Source: Rhodoferax antarcticus ANT.BR
GTDB lineage: Bacteria > Pseudomonadota > Gammaproteobacteria > Burkholderiales > Burkholderiaceae_C
Reading direction: 5' to 3'
NCBI RefSeq assembly: GCF_001938565.1
Contig: NZ_MSYM01000018.1
Coordinates: 1 to 64,000 of the forward strand
DNA: 64,000 nt
Positions 1-8,548 of this stretch are shown here, one piece after another; position 1 is the first letter of the stretch; each line of letters begins with the position of its first letter. Position numbers and translations under genes: made by a program. The notes beneath the pieces are model-generated. The model was not told where the DNA came from and did not search any database. It was given only the letters and a program-made list of their open reading frames with translations.

Positions 1-110
1 TTTATTTCTACATTGCGACTTGGCAAGTTCTAAAAGAACGTGTTGCAGAATGCGCATTTTTGCAACGATGGCTTAGATGATGGGATAGAAAAAAACATCA
101 TCGTAGAAAA

Positions 111-147
111 TGAAAAAACCCTAAGTAAATCAATCACTTAGGGTTTT
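111..147 (-). terminator. Intrinsic terminator of tRNA-Ser
   Basis: A 10-bp perfect inverted repeat (AACCCTAAGT at 117-126 and ACTTAGGGTT at 136-145) with a 9-nt loop lies just beyond the 3' end of the minus-strand tRNA. Read on the minus strand it is followed by a run of T (complement of 113-118), the form of a Rho-independent terminator. The bases before it (1-110) hold no gene that I recognise. Confidence 0.85.
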
Positions 148-151
148 CATC

Positions 152-244
152 TGGCGGAAACGGAGGGATTCGAACCCTCGATGAGGCTCTACACCCCATA
201 CTCCCTTAGCAGGGGAGCACCTTCGGCCACTCGGTCACGTTTCC
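152..244 (-). tRNA. tRNA-Ser (anticodon GCU)
   Basis: The minus strand gives a 93-nt type II tRNA with encoded CCA. The acceptor stem is GGAAACG paired with CGTTTCC, followed by G and CCA. The anticodon stem is CTCCC/GGGAG with loop CTGCTAA, giving anticodon GCU for AGC/AGU serine codons. A long variable arm (class II, as expected for Ser) lies before the T arm with GGTTCGAATCC. It sits 44 bp downstream of lysC and ends in an intrinsic terminator. Identity is clear from the anticodon and the long variable arm. Confidence 0.97.
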
Positions 245-288
245 TGAAAATCAGAGCCGCAATTATCTCACGACTTGGTAGTCATTTA

Positions 289-1557
289 TCAGACAGGGGC
301 CTGATCCAAGCCAAAAGCTTTGTGCAGGGCTTTCACTGCCAACTCCATGTACTTTTCGTCTATCACCACCGAGGTTTTGATCTCGCTGGTAGAAATCATC
401 TGGATGTTGATGCCTTCTTCGCTCAGTACACGAAACATGGTGCTAGCCACACCCACATGGCTACGCATGCCGATACCAACGATCGACACCTTGCAGATAT
501 TGGTGTCCCCCACGACCGCTTGCGCGCCCAGTTTAGGCAATACCACGGTTTTTAGCATGTCCAGAGTCTTGGCATGGTCGCTGTGGTTCACGGTGAAGCT
601 GAAGTCTGCCATGCCGTCCTTGCTGAGGTTCTGGATGATCATGTCCACTTCAACATTGGCGTCGGCCACCGCGCCCAGGATCTGGTAGGCGGCGCCGGGC
701 TTGTCGGGCACGCCCAGGACGGAAATCTTGGTCTCATCACGGTTAAACGCAATGCCAGAAACAATGGCTTGTTCCATGTTTTCATCTTCCTCAAAAGTAA
801 TCAGCGTGCCAGATTTGGCTTCTTCAAGAATATCGATATCCCAGGGCGTGAAACTGCTCAAAACACGCAGCTTGACCTTGTACTTGCCGGCAAATTCTAC
901 CGAGCGAATCTGCAGAACCTTGGAGCCCATGGAGGCCATCTCCAGCATTTCTTCAAAGCTGAGCGACTTCAGTCGTTGCGCCAGCGGCACCACGCGTGGG
1001 TCAGTGGTGTAGACACCGTCCACGTCGGTGAAGATCATGCATTCATCGGCCTTCATGGCTGCAGCCACCGCCACCGCCGAGGTGTCTGAGCCGCCGCGGC
1101 CCAGCGTGGTGATGTTGCCTTGGTCATCCAGACCTTGAAAGCCGGTGACGATGACCACCCTGCCCGCATCCAGATCCGCGCGCACCTTTTTGTCGTCAAT
1201 CGACTCGATGCGTGCCTTGGTGTAGGCGTTGTTGGTGCGGATTGGCACCTGCCAGCCAGCGTAGCTGACCGACTCCAACCCTAGCGCCTGCAGCGCCATG
1301 GCGAGCAGCGCGCTGGAGGCCTGCTCGCCAGTGGCGGCCAGCATATCTAGCTCGCGGCTGTAGGCATCAGTGGGCCTAGCGGGGGCCAGTTCTTTGGCCA
1401 AAGCGAGCAAGCGATTGGTTTCGCCGCTCATGGCGCTGGGCACCACCACCATCTGGTGACCGGCGCGTGCCCATTTGGCAACGCGTTTGGCAACATTGCT
1501 GATGCGCTCGGTAGAGCCCATCGACGTGCCGCCGTATTTGTGAACAATCAAAGGCAT
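289..1557 (-). CDS. lysC: Aspartate kinase
   Basis: Phosphorylates aspartate, the first step of the Lys/Thr/Met and diaminopimelate pathway, in the cytoplasm. The 422-residue protein begins MPLIVHKYGGTS, the canonical N-terminal kinase motif. It then has GRGGSDTSA near residue 155 and FTDVDGVYTTDPR near 180. Two C-terminal ACT domains (from about residue 265) should give feedback control by lysine and threonine. The reading frame is open further upstream, but the family start at the KYGGTS methionine fits best. The gene is 25 bp downstream of tilS and upstream of tRNA-Ser, a common Burkholderiales arrangement. Confidence 0.96.
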   Translation of the reverse strand: MPLIVHKYGGTSMGSTERISNVAKRVAKWARAGHQMVVVPSAMSGETNRLLALAKELAPARPTDAYSRELDMLAATGEQASSALLAMALQALGLESVSYAGWQVPIRTNNAYTKARIESIDDKKVRADLDAGRVVIVTGFQGLDDQGNITTLGRGGSDTSAVAVAAAMKADECMIFTDVDGVYTTDPRVVPLAQRLKSLSFEEMLEMASMGSKVLQIRSVEFAGKYKVKLRVLSSFTPWDIDILEEAKSGTLITFEEDENMEQAIVSGIAFNRDETKISVLGVPDKPGAAYQILGAVADANVEVDMIIQNLSKDGMADFSFTVNHSDHAKTLDMLKTVVLPKLGAQAVVGDTNICKVSIVGIGMRSHVGVASTMFRVLSEEGINIQMISTSEIKTSVVIDEKYMELAVKALHKAFGLDQAPV

Positions 1558-1582
1558 TTTGGGGTTTTTACAGGCTGAAAAG

Positions 1583-2533
1583 CTAAAGATTGTACCAATG
1601 CAAGTTCGCGCCACGGCGTTCGCAAAAGCCCTGGGCAATCTTTAGATGCAGCGCATGGCCGCGTGTCTGGCAGGCGGCAATCTGGCGCATCAACTCATCC
1701 AATTGCGCGGCGCTGGGTGTCGCCTGGTGGCAGCTGTGCAGCCAGTGACGCAGCACATTAGCCAAGCGCGGTTGGCTTAAAGCTTGCAAAAGCTTGATGC
1801 GCGGCGGCACGCCCACCAGTGCCAGGTCCTGCTGGGCCACTTCCAGCAAAATTGCTTGTGCCTGCGCGGCATGCGCGCTGCAGCGGGCAAAGGTGTCTCG
1901 AAAATGCGGGAAACACTGCGCCAGCGCGGGTAGCACCTGTGCGCGAATACGGTTGCGTGTGTAACGCTCATCCACGTTGCTGGGGTCGGTGACAAAGGCC
2001 GCATCCTGCTCTGCAAGCCAGCGCCGGATGTCAGCCCCACTCACCCGCAGTAAGGGCCGGTAATACCTCAGGCCGGCGCGCGTCCAGCGCTGCGGCATGG
2101 CGCTCAAGCCGGGCAAACCGGCACCCCGGCTCAGGGCCAGCAACAGAGTTTCAATTTGGTCATCGGCATGGTGTGCAATAGCTATTGATTTAATAGCTAC
2201 TTGCGCTTTATCCATAAGGGCTAGAGCCTCAAAAGCCTTATAACGTGCACGACGAGCAGCGTCCTCTGGGCTTTGCCCAGGCGCGTGACTGGCATCCATT
2301 TTTTGCACCGTGAGCGACACATCAAGTGCAGCGCAAACGCGCTGGCAGTGCGCCTCAAAATCATCCGCCGCGTCTTGCAGCCCATGGTGCACATGCACGG
2401 CGCTCACCTGGCCGGGCCACTTTTGCACACACGCCAGCAGCAGCGCCGTGGAATCTGCGCCGCCGCTGTAGCCCACTGCCAATGGCAATTCAGGCGCAAA
2501 GGCGGCCATGGCTTGCGCCAAAGATTGGGTCAT
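1583..2533 (-). CDS. tilS: tRNA(Ile)-lysidine synthetase
   Basis: Converts C34 of the CAU-anticodon tRNA-Ile to lysidine so that it reads AUA. The PP-loop ATPase signature SGGADST lies near residue 22, and the AHHADDQIETLLL metal/ATP-site segment follows near 117. The chosen start, MTQSLAQAM, places the PP-loop at the family position; the frame is open 28 codons further upstream. The protein (316 residues) is shorter than the E. coli enzyme (about 430), as expected for forms lacking much of the C-terminal domain. Residues about 97-120 are encoded by a dispersed repeat read in frame, just before the AHHADD motif. It lies between accA and lysC. Confidence 0.93.
   Translation of the reverse strand: MTQSLAQAMAAFAPELPLAVGYSGGADSTALLLACVQKWPGQVSAVHVHHGLQDAADDFEAHCQRVCAALDVSLTVQKMDASHAPGQSPEDAARRARYKAFEALALMDKAQVAIKSIAIAHHADDQIETLLLALSRGAGLPGLSAMPQRWTRAGLRYYRPLLRVSGADIRRWLAEQDAAFVTDPSNVDERYTRNRIRAQVLPALAQCFPHFRDTFARCSAHAAQAQAILLEVAQQDLALVGVPPRIKLLQALSQPRLANVLRHWLHSCHQATPSAAQLDELMRQIAACQTRGHALHLKIAQGFCERRGANLHWYNL
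2174..2243 (+). repeat. Dispersed repeat, copy inside tilS
   Basis: Nearly complete copy with core TAGCTACTTGCGC, then CTTTATCCATAAGG, then GCTAGAGCCTC. It is read antisense by tilS and encodes residues 97-120 (EALALMDKAQVAIKSIAI). The phase is the same as in the ppiA, gluQ and DUF349 copies (codons CTA GCC CTT). Confidence 0.85.
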
Positions 2534-2632
2534 GGCGCTGCCTGCAATGTCAGCAGAGACAAAAATTTGTCGTGGTAGGCAACGCGCAGCGCAGCGCACC
2601 GAAGCGTGCGCCATCACGCATGAGCAGCGAAT

Positions 2633-3607
2633 TTACTTGCCCGGTTTGATGTCAGTAAAGCGGCCATAGCTTTGCAAGCGGTTGTAGCGCCGCTCCAGCA
2701 ACTCGTCGGCTTTGAGGTCTTTGATCTGGCGGTAGGCATCGGTGAGGGCGCGTTTCAGGAACGTGGCCATCTGTTTCGGGTCGCGGTGTGCACCGCCCAC
2801 CGGCTCGTTGATGATTTTGTCAACCACGCCCAACGCCTTGAGTCGGTGCGCAGTGATACCCAGCGCATCCGCTGCTTCCTGCGCCTTCTCGGACGTTTTC
2901 CAAAGGATCGAGGCACAACCTTCAGGGCTGATCACCGAATAGATTGAGTACTGCAACATCAGCAGTTGGTCGCCCACAGAAATGGCCAGCGCCCCGCCCG
3001 AGCCGCCTTCACCGATGATGGTGACGATGATCGGCACTTCCAGTTGCGCCATCTCAAATATGTTGCGGCCAATCGCCTCGGACTGACCACGCTCTTCAGC
3101 ATCAATGCCAGGGTAAGCACCAGGTGTATCGACAAAGGTGAACACCGGCAGCTTGAATTTCTCGGCGGTTTTCATCAGTCGCAAGGCCTTGCGGTACCCC
3201 TCAGGCTTGCTCATGCCAAAGTTGCGCAGGCCACGCTCTTTGGTGCCACGGCCTTTTTGCTGGCCAATTACCATGCAGGGCGTGCCGTTGAAGCGCGCCA
3301 GGCCGCCCACAATACTCAGGTCGTCTGAAAAGTGGCGGTCACCGTGCATCTCGACAAAATGGGTGAACAGCTCGTTCACGTAATCCATGGTGTAGGGGCG
3401 CTCGGCGTGGCGGGCAATTTTGGTGATCTGCCAGGGCGTCAGGTCGCTGTAGATATCTTTGGTGAGTTGTTGGCTTTTTTTGGCCAACTGGGTAATTTCA
3501 GCCGAGATATCGACAGCGGACTCGGTCTGCACATAACGCAGCTCTTCGATCTTGTTTTCCAACTCGGCGATCGGCGTTTCGAAATCTAGGAAAGTCTTTT
3601 TAGCCAT
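2633..3607 (-). CDS. accA: Acetyl-CoA carboxylase, carboxyltransferase subunit alpha
   Basis: Alpha subunit of the cytoplasmic AccA2-AccD2 carboxyltransferase, which moves the carboxyl group from biotin to acetyl-CoA to make malonyl-CoA for fatty acid synthesis. It has 324 residues, the normal family length. It starts [20 protein letters not shown] and contains the crotonase-like core with the [11 protein letters not shown] segment and [10 protein letters not shown]. It is the first gene of the accA-tilS-lysC series. A tandem REP-like repeat lies in the 183 bp upstream, where I see no strong promoter. Confidence 0.97.
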   Translation of the reverse strand: MAKKTFLDFETPIAELENKIEELRYVQTESAVDISAEITQLAKKSQQLTKDIYSDLTPWQITKIARHAERPYTMDYVNELFTHFVEMHGDRHFSDDLSIVGGLARFNGTPCMVIGQQKGRGTKERGLRNFGMSKPEGYRKALRLMKTAEKFKLPVFTFVDTPGAYPGIDAEERGQSEAIGRNIFEMAQLEVPIIVTIIGEGGSGGALAISVGDQLLMLQYSIYSVISPEGCASILWKTSEKAQEAADALGITAHRLKALGVVDKIINEPVGGAHRDPKQMATFLKRALTDAYRQIKDLKADELLERRYNRLQSYGRFTDIKPGK

Positions 3608-3641
3608 AAGTAATCCTTTTTAGCGGTCCAGCCTGCAGGGC

Positions 3642-3789
3642 AAATATCCGACGACATGTTGGGGACAGAGCAGATTTCACTTCGTGTAAATCCTGGTCTG
3701 TCCCGCAAGGTAAACATCCAAATATCCGACGACATGTTGGGGACAGAGCAGATTTCACTTCGTGTAAATCCTGGTCTGTCCCGCAAGGT
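3642..3789. repeat. Two REP-like palindromes in direct tandem (78-bp period)
   Basis: A 70-bp unit at 3642-3711 is repeated exactly at 3720-3789. Each unit holds an imperfect palindrome: GGGACAGA at 3662-3669 pairs with TCTGTCCC at 3697-3704, with an inner GATTTCAC/GTGTAAATC arm. The second copy touches the stop codon of the glycosylase gene at 3791. The form is that of REP sequences mobilised by REP-associated tyrosine transposases. No such transposase gene is in the window. Confidence 0.9.
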
Positions 3790-3790
3790 T

Positions 3791-4435
3791 TCAGTATTCC
3801 ACCGGCACCGGGTCCAACGAGCGCCAAATATACCAAGTTGCCACGGTGCGGTATGGTGCCCAGGCCAGCGCCACCTCTCGGGCGTCGCTGCGGCTGACCA
3901 CATCACCCGAAAAATAGCACTTGCTGATGCCGTTGATCAGACCCACATCGTCCAGCGGCAGCACGTTGGGGCGCATCAGATGAAAGATCAAAAACATCTC
4001 GGCGGTCCAGCGGCCAATGCCACGGATGGCGATCAGCTCGGCAATGATGGCCTCGTCGTCCATGCCCATCCAGGCATCCACATGCAGCGCACCTCTGTCA
4101 AAGTGCAGCGCCAGATCAACGATGTATTCCACCTTGCGCGCGCTCAAACCGGCAGCGCGCATGTCGTCAATCTTCAGTTTGAGCACCTGTGACGGGGTGA
4201 TGTGTTCCGGTAGTTTCGCAAAGCGGTCCCAGACCGTTTGTGCCGCTTTGACCGAAATCTGCTGCCCCACCACGCTACGCGCCAGTGTGGCAAACGCATC
4301 GCCACGACTTTGCAAACACGCCTTACCAAACTGCGGGATCAACCGCTTCATGACCCGATCTTTCTTCATCAGATGCTTGCAGGCGTCCGCCCAGTAGGCT
4401 GGCACCTCGCATACTATTGATTCAATAGCTATCAT
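3791..4435 (-). CDS. DNA-3-methyladenine glycosylase II, AlkA-like
   Basis: HhH-GPD superfamily base-excision repair glycosylase that removes alkylated purines from DNA. The 214-residue protein has SVVGQQISVKAAQTVW near the start, the helix-hairpin-helix IAIRGIGRWTAEMF, and the LPLDDVGL segment with the probable catalytic aspartate. There is no N-terminal AlkA beta-domain, so it is a short form. The ATG and first nine codons come from a dispersed repeat (4411-4476). A GTG giving VPAYWADACK is an alternative start free of the repeat. It lies downstream of cysS on the same strand, and its stop abuts the REP-like doublet. Confidence 0.87.
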   Translation of the reverse strand: MIAIESIVCEVPAYWADACKHLMKKDRVMKRLIPQFGKACLQSRGDAFATLARSVVGQQISVKAAQTVWDRFAKLPEHITPSQVLKLKIDDMRAAGLSARKVEYIVDLALHFDRGALHVDAWMGMDDEAIIAELIAIRGIGRWTAEMFLIFHLMRPNVLPLDDVGLINGISKCYFSGDVVSRSDAREVALAWAPYRTVATWYIWRSLDPVPVEY

Positions 4436-4476
4436 CGCTTATTCAATAAGGGCTAGAGGCATAAAAAACATATAAG
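4411..4476 (+). repeat. Dispersed repeat between cysS and the alkA-like gene
   Basis: Copy with ATAGCTATCATCGC, a perfect CTTATT-C-AATAAG dyad and GGGCTAGAGGC. It ends 4 bp from the cysS stop codon. In the other direction it supplies the start region of the glycosylase gene. Confidence 0.9.
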
Positions 4477-4479
4477 CCA

Positions 4480-5946
4480 TCAGTTAACCGCTTCCCAGCT
4501 TGTCCCGGCTGCAGCGTCTTTCAGCACGATTCCCTGCGCCAACAAATCCTCGCGAATGCGGTCGGCCTCGGCAAAATTCTTCACAGCCTTCGCAGCCGCT
4601 CGCTCAGTGATCAAGCGGTCAATAGCGGCATCATCCAAACCCGGCTGGTTCATTGCCACAGCCTCTGCGGTGCCTGTTGCATGAAGCGTCGGGCTGGGCG
4701 CGGTGAGCGCCGCCCCCGCCCTAAATTGCAAAAACTGGCGTGGATCACCCTGCAACAAGCCAAGACAGCCCCCCAGCGCCTTGAGTTGGCCTGCGAACTG
4801 GCCGCTGTGAGTGCGGTTGACCTCGCTGGCCAGATCAAACAGCACGGCCACGGCTTCCGGCGTGCCAAAGTCGTCATCCATAGCCGCTTTGAAACGCGCG
4901 GCAAAAGGCTCGGCCCAGTCAATCGCCACTGCTTCTGGCGTGACCAGATCCAGCGCGGTGTACAAGCGCTTGAGGCCACTGCGCGCATCGTCCAGATGCA
5001 CATCGCTGTAATTCAGCGCGGTTCGGTAGTGGGTGCGCAGCAGGAAAAAGCGCACGGTCTCTGCGTCGAACTGGGCGAGCACATCACGGATGGTGAAGAA
5101 ATTGCCCAGGCTTTTGGACATTTTTTCGTTGTCCACCCGCACAAAACCGTTGTGCACCCAGAATTTGGCCAGCGCCTTGCCACTGGCACCTTCGCTCTGG
5201 GCGATTTCGTTTTCGTGATGCGGAAATTGCAAATCCGCGCCGCCGCCGTGGATGTCAAAGGTTTCACCCAGCGTCTGGCAGCTCATCGCTGAGCACTCAA
5301 TATGCCAGCCCGGACGGCCTTTGCCGTAGCCGTAGCCCAGCGCGTCGGCATCCCACTTGGCGTCTTCGGGTTCGGTGGGTTTGGCGGCTTTCCACAACAC
5401 AAAGTCCAGCGGGTCTTGCTTGCTGTCCTGCACCGACACGCGCTCACCGGCGCGCAATTCATCCACCGACTTGCCCGACAGCTTGCCGTAGCCGGGAAAC
5501 TTGCGCACCGCGAAATTGACATCGCCATTGGCCGCCTTGTAGGCCAAGCCCTTGCCTTCGAGCTGCTTGATCAGGTTCAGCATCTGTGGCACATAGTCGG
5601 TGGCGCGTGGCTCCAGCGTCGGTGGCTCAATGCCGAGCAGCGCAATATCGTGGTGCATGGCGGCGATCATCTCATCCGTCAACGCGCGAATCGTGATGCC
5701 ACGCTCCAGCGCACGTTTGATGATTTTGTCGTCAATATCCGTGATGTTGCGCACATAAATGACCTGGTAGCCGCTAGCCTTGAGCCAACGCTGCACCACG
5801 TCAAACGCCATCATCATGCGCGCATGGCCGATGTGGCACAGGTCATAAATCGTCATGCCGCACACATACATACGCACCTGGCCGGGTTCGATGGGGGAAA
5901 AAGTTTCCAGCTCTCGCGAGAGGGTGTTAAAAATGCGCAAACTCAT
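4480..5946 (-). CDS. cysS: Cysteinyl-tRNA synthetase
   Basis: Charges tRNA-Cys in the cytoplasm. Class I synthetase of 488 residues. The HIGH motif is seen in [16 protein letters not shown] near residue 30 and the KMSKS motif in [10 protein letters not shown] near 277. Zinc-site residues are C28 and the [10 protein letters not shown] and HHENE segments. The start [12 protein letters not shown] matches the family; the open frame extends 23 codons further without homology. The C-terminal region has an Ala/Pro-rich insert (around residues 405-430) before the final LITERAAAK helix. Confidence 0.97.
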   Translation of the reverse strand: MSLRIFNTLSRELETFSPIEPGQVRMYVCGMTIYDLCHIGHARMMMAFDVVQRWLKASGYQVIYVRNITDIDDKIIKRALERGITIRALTDEMIAAMHHDIALLGIEPPTLEPRATDYVPQMLNLIKQLEGKGLAYKAANGDVNFAVRKFPGYGKLSGKSVDELRAGERVSVQDSKQDPLDFVLWKAAKPTEPEDAKWDADALGYGYGKGRPGWHIECSAMSCQTLGETFDIHGGGADLQFPHHENEIAQSEGASGKALAKFWVHNGFVRVDNEKMSKSLGNFFTIRDVLAQFDAETVRFFLLRTHYRTALNYSDVHLDDARSGLKRLYTALDLVTPEAVAIDWAEPFAARFKAAMDDDFGTPEAVAVLFDLASEVNRTHSGQFAGQLKALGGCLGLLQGDPRQFLQFRAGAALTAPSPTLHATGTAEAVAMNQPGLDDAAIDRLITERAAAKAVKNFAEADRIREDLLAQGIVLKDAAAGTSWEAVN

Positions 5947-6165
5947 GGGGTTTAAAAAATTGGATTCGATTAGAGGCTGAAAACGCCGGTGTCGTTCAAG
6001 CAATTGTTGAGGCAATTTGCCTGCGCGATCAGAGATGAAACGCGTTCAGGCTGGTCAGACAAGGGCTGCGAAAGCAAGCCCTCCGCTACAATGGAAGGCA
6101 GTATAAAGCCCCATCGTCAGTTGCCGGTATCGCGACTTTTTTCTCTACTCCAACCCTCAGTGTCC

Positions 6166-7242
6166 ATGAAACAGGCTCCCAACGCTCTTTATAAGTCGCT
6201 TCGTTTACTGGTACTGGCTAGCGCCTGCTTGACTGCAACGGTCTATGCAGATGAGTACGCCGACGTGAGTCAGCTGATGCGCGCCAACAAGTTTTCTGAA
6301 GCCATGACGCGGGTAGATAGCCACTTGGCTGCCAAGCCGGGTGACCCGCAGATGCGCTTTTTCAAGGGCGTTATCCAGCGCAGCCAGGGCAAGCCCACTG
6401 AGGCCATTGCCACCTTCACCGAACTGACGCAAGACTACCCGGAACTACCCGAACCCTACAACAACTTGGCGGTGCTGTATGCCGGCCAAGGTTTGTATGA
6501 CAAGGCCCGGTCGGCGTTGGAAATGGCCATCCGCACCAACCCCAGCTACGCCACTGCCCACGAAAACCTGGGTGATGTCTACGCCAGACTGGCCAGTCAG
6601 GCGTACAACAAGGCTTTGCAACTAGACAGCGGCAACACCGCCGTTTCCCCGAAACTGGCCGTGATCGGTGAGGTGTTTGCACCCAACTTGGGCAAGCCGC
6701 GCCCACCTGCCAGCCCGCCCGTAGTCACCGAAGCGGTGATTCCGGCAGCCAAGCCAGCGCCAATGGCAAGGGCAACTGCTATGGCCAAGCCCGCAGCCCC
6801 CGCTGCCGCCGTGGCAACAGCTACGCCGATAGCCACAACCTCCTCGGCAACCCCTGTTGCCACCAGCAGCACTGAGCCCACATCTGTGCCGCTGGACGCT
6901 GAAGCCAACAAGGCTGTTGAAGCAGCCGTGCTGGCCTGGACCAAGGCCTGGTCGGCCAAAAATATGGACGCTTACCTGAAAGCCTACAGCCCCGATTTCG
7001 ACCCCGCTGGCAAGCAAAGCCTGAGCGCCTGGAAAAAAGAGCGTTATGACCGCATCGTTGGCAAAAAGAGCATCAGCGTCAAGGTCACCAACCTGAACAT
7101 CCGTGTTCGGGGTGACGAGGCGGTGGCCAGTTTTCGCCAGGCCTACAAGGCAGAACGACTGTCGGTTTTCAGCCAAAAAACCCTGGACTTGAAGAAGTCG
7201 GGGCAAAACTGGCTGATCACCCGGGAATCGACAGGCCGTTGA
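6166..7242 (+). CDS. Exported TPR protein with C-terminal NTF2-like (Cds6-type) domain
   Basis: Function not established. The start MKQAPNALYKS gives a signal peptide ending at VYADEYA, so the protein is probably periplasmic or envelope-bound. Residues about 30-160 form TPR repeats (PYNNLAVLYAGQGLYDKA; ATAHENLGDVYARLASQAY). An Ala/Pro/Thr-rich linker follows (about 165-245). The last 110 residues (AWTKAWSAKNMDAYLKAYSP onward) resemble the NTF2-like domain seen at the C terminus of some L,D-transpeptidases. The next gene is an L,D-transpeptidase with the same kind of tail, suggesting a joint peptidoglycan-linked role. Longer upstream starts lack homology-like sequence. Confidence 0.8.
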   Translation: MKQAPNALYKSLRLLVLASACLTATVYADEYADVSQLMRANKFSEAMTRVDSHLAAKPGDPQMRFFKGVIQRSQGKPTEAIATFTELTQDYPELPEPYNNLAVLYAGQGLYDKARSALEMAIRTNPSYATAHENLGDVYARLASQAYNKALQLDSGNTAVSPKLAVIGEVFAPNLGKPRPPASPPVVTEAVIPAAKPAPMARATAMAKPAAPAAAVATATPIATTSSATPVATSSTEPTSVPLDAEANKAVEAAVLAWTKAWSAKNMDAYLKAYSPDFDPAGKQSLSAWKKERYDRIVGKKSISVKVTNLNIRVRGDEAVASFRQAYKAERLSVFSQKTLDLKKSGQNWLITRESTGR

Positions 7243-7297
7243 AGCCGCGCCAAGCCTTGATCAGTGGGTGTTGGCCCGGTAGTGCCAACTACCGGTC

Positions 7298-8548
7298 ATG
7301 TTCCTGAATCTTATGTTGCCAAAGACTGCTTCCCTGCTATGTGCGATTTGTTGGGCTTGCCTGATGTTGGCGCCAAGCAGCGCCAACACCTCTGTCACGC
7401 CCAAGCCAGTGACCACAAAAACCGAAACGCTTGCCAGCTCTGGCGGTGTGGCCGAAGCGCGTCTGATCGAGATTTACCGTCTGATTGGCCGCTCTGACAC
7501 CCGCCCGGCGCTACGCCTAGCGGAGATTCTGGTGCGCGACTACCCCCACTTTGCGCTAGCCCAATTGGTTTATGCGGACCTTCTGTCGGCCCGGATCCGG
7601 CCCCCGAACAACGTTGGCAAAGTACCGGCCCCCCAGCGCCAGGCCAATGCTGCGGCCCTGGCTGATTTGCGTGCTGAATCAGCGGCGCGCCTGAAAGCCC
7701 TGAAAGAGCGACCACCCGCCGGTTTTGTACCCGCCGAGTTTGTGCAGCTGTCCGGTGCTAATAAGCACGCCATTGCGGTGGATGCCTCACGCTCGCGGCT
7801 TTACTTGTTTGAAAATCAACCAAGCGGCATGAAGCTGGTGGATGACTACTACATCTCGGTAGGAAAACTGGGTGTTGAAAAGCAGACCGAAGGTGACCAG
7901 CGCACACCGCTGGGCGTGTATTTCATCACCAGCCAGTTGGATCCGAAATCGCTGACAAAATTTTATGGCTCCGGCGCCTTGCCGATCAATTACCCCAACA
8001 TGCTGGACTTGCGTCGCGGCAAAACCGGCAGCGGCATCTGGCTGCACGGCACACCGCCCGACCAGTTTTCCCGCCCACCACTTGCCAGCGACGGCTGCGT
8101 GGTGATGGCGAACCCGGACCTGGAACGCGTCATCAAAACTGTGGCGATACGCAGCACGCCGGTGGTCATCGCCAGCCAGATTACCTGGGTGGCACTGAGC
8201 CAGACGCGAAAGAGTTCTGGCCCGTTTGAGTCTCGCCTGGCTGCCTGGCGCAAGGCCAAATCCAGCGGCAATCTGGCGGAACTCAACAGCTTTTACGCCA
8301 CAGGTTTAAGCATCAATGGTAAAACCATGGCCGGCCTGCTGCCCGAACTGACGCGCGAGCTGGCGAAAAACCGGGGCCGCGAGCTGGAGTTGAAAGACCT
8401 GTCGCTGCTGCACTGGCAGGACAAGGAGGAAACCATGGTGGTCACCTTCGGCGAAGTGGCTGCAGGCCAGCGCACCGGCACCACCAAACGCCAGTACTGG
8501 CAGCACCGCTCGGGCCAATGGACAATTTTTTACGAAGGGGTGATCTGA
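7298..8548 (+). CDS. L,D-transpeptidase, YkuD family
   Basis: Probably forms L,D cross-links in peptidoglycan or attaches proteins to it, in the periplasm. A signal sequence covers the first 30 residues (CAICWACLMLAPSSA). The YkuD domain spans about 150-285 with the catalytic signature in LHGTPPDQF and SDGCVVM (the cysteine is the nucleophile). The C-terminal 110 residues form an NTF2-like Cds6-type domain similar to that of the preceding gene. An in-frame ATG at 7313 is an alternative start. Its stop overlaps the start of the cyclophilin gene (ATGA), so the two are translationally coupled. Confidence 0.88.
   Translation: MFLNLMLPKTASLLCAICWACLMLAPSSANTSVTPKPVTTKTETLASSGGVAEARLIEIYRLIGRSDTRPALRLAEILVRDYPHFALAQLVYADLLSARIRPPNNVGKVPAPQRQANAAALADLRAESAARLKALKERPPAGFVPAEFVQLSGANKHAIAVDASRSRLYLFENQPSGMKLVDDYYISVGKLGVEKQTEGDQRTPLGVYFITSQLDPKSLTKFYGSGALPINYPNMLDLRRGKTGSGIWLHGTPPDQFSRPPLASDGCVVMANPDLERVIKTVAIRSTPVVIASQITWVALSQTRKSSGPFESRLAAWRKAKSSGNLAELNSFYATGLSINGKTMAGLLPELTRELAKNRGRELELKDLSLLHWQDKEETMVVTFGEVAAGQRTGTTKRQYWQHRSGQWTIFYEGVI

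Noticed and set aside
75..102. GATGAT...ATCATC inverted repeat as a second terminator
   Set aside because: The T-run falls in the loop and not after the stem, so it does not fit an intrinsic terminator.
3600..3906. Open frame repeating the same peptide twice over the REP-like doublet
   Set aside because: The repeated peptide arises from the non-coding tandem repeat; there is no ribosome site and no homology-like pattern.
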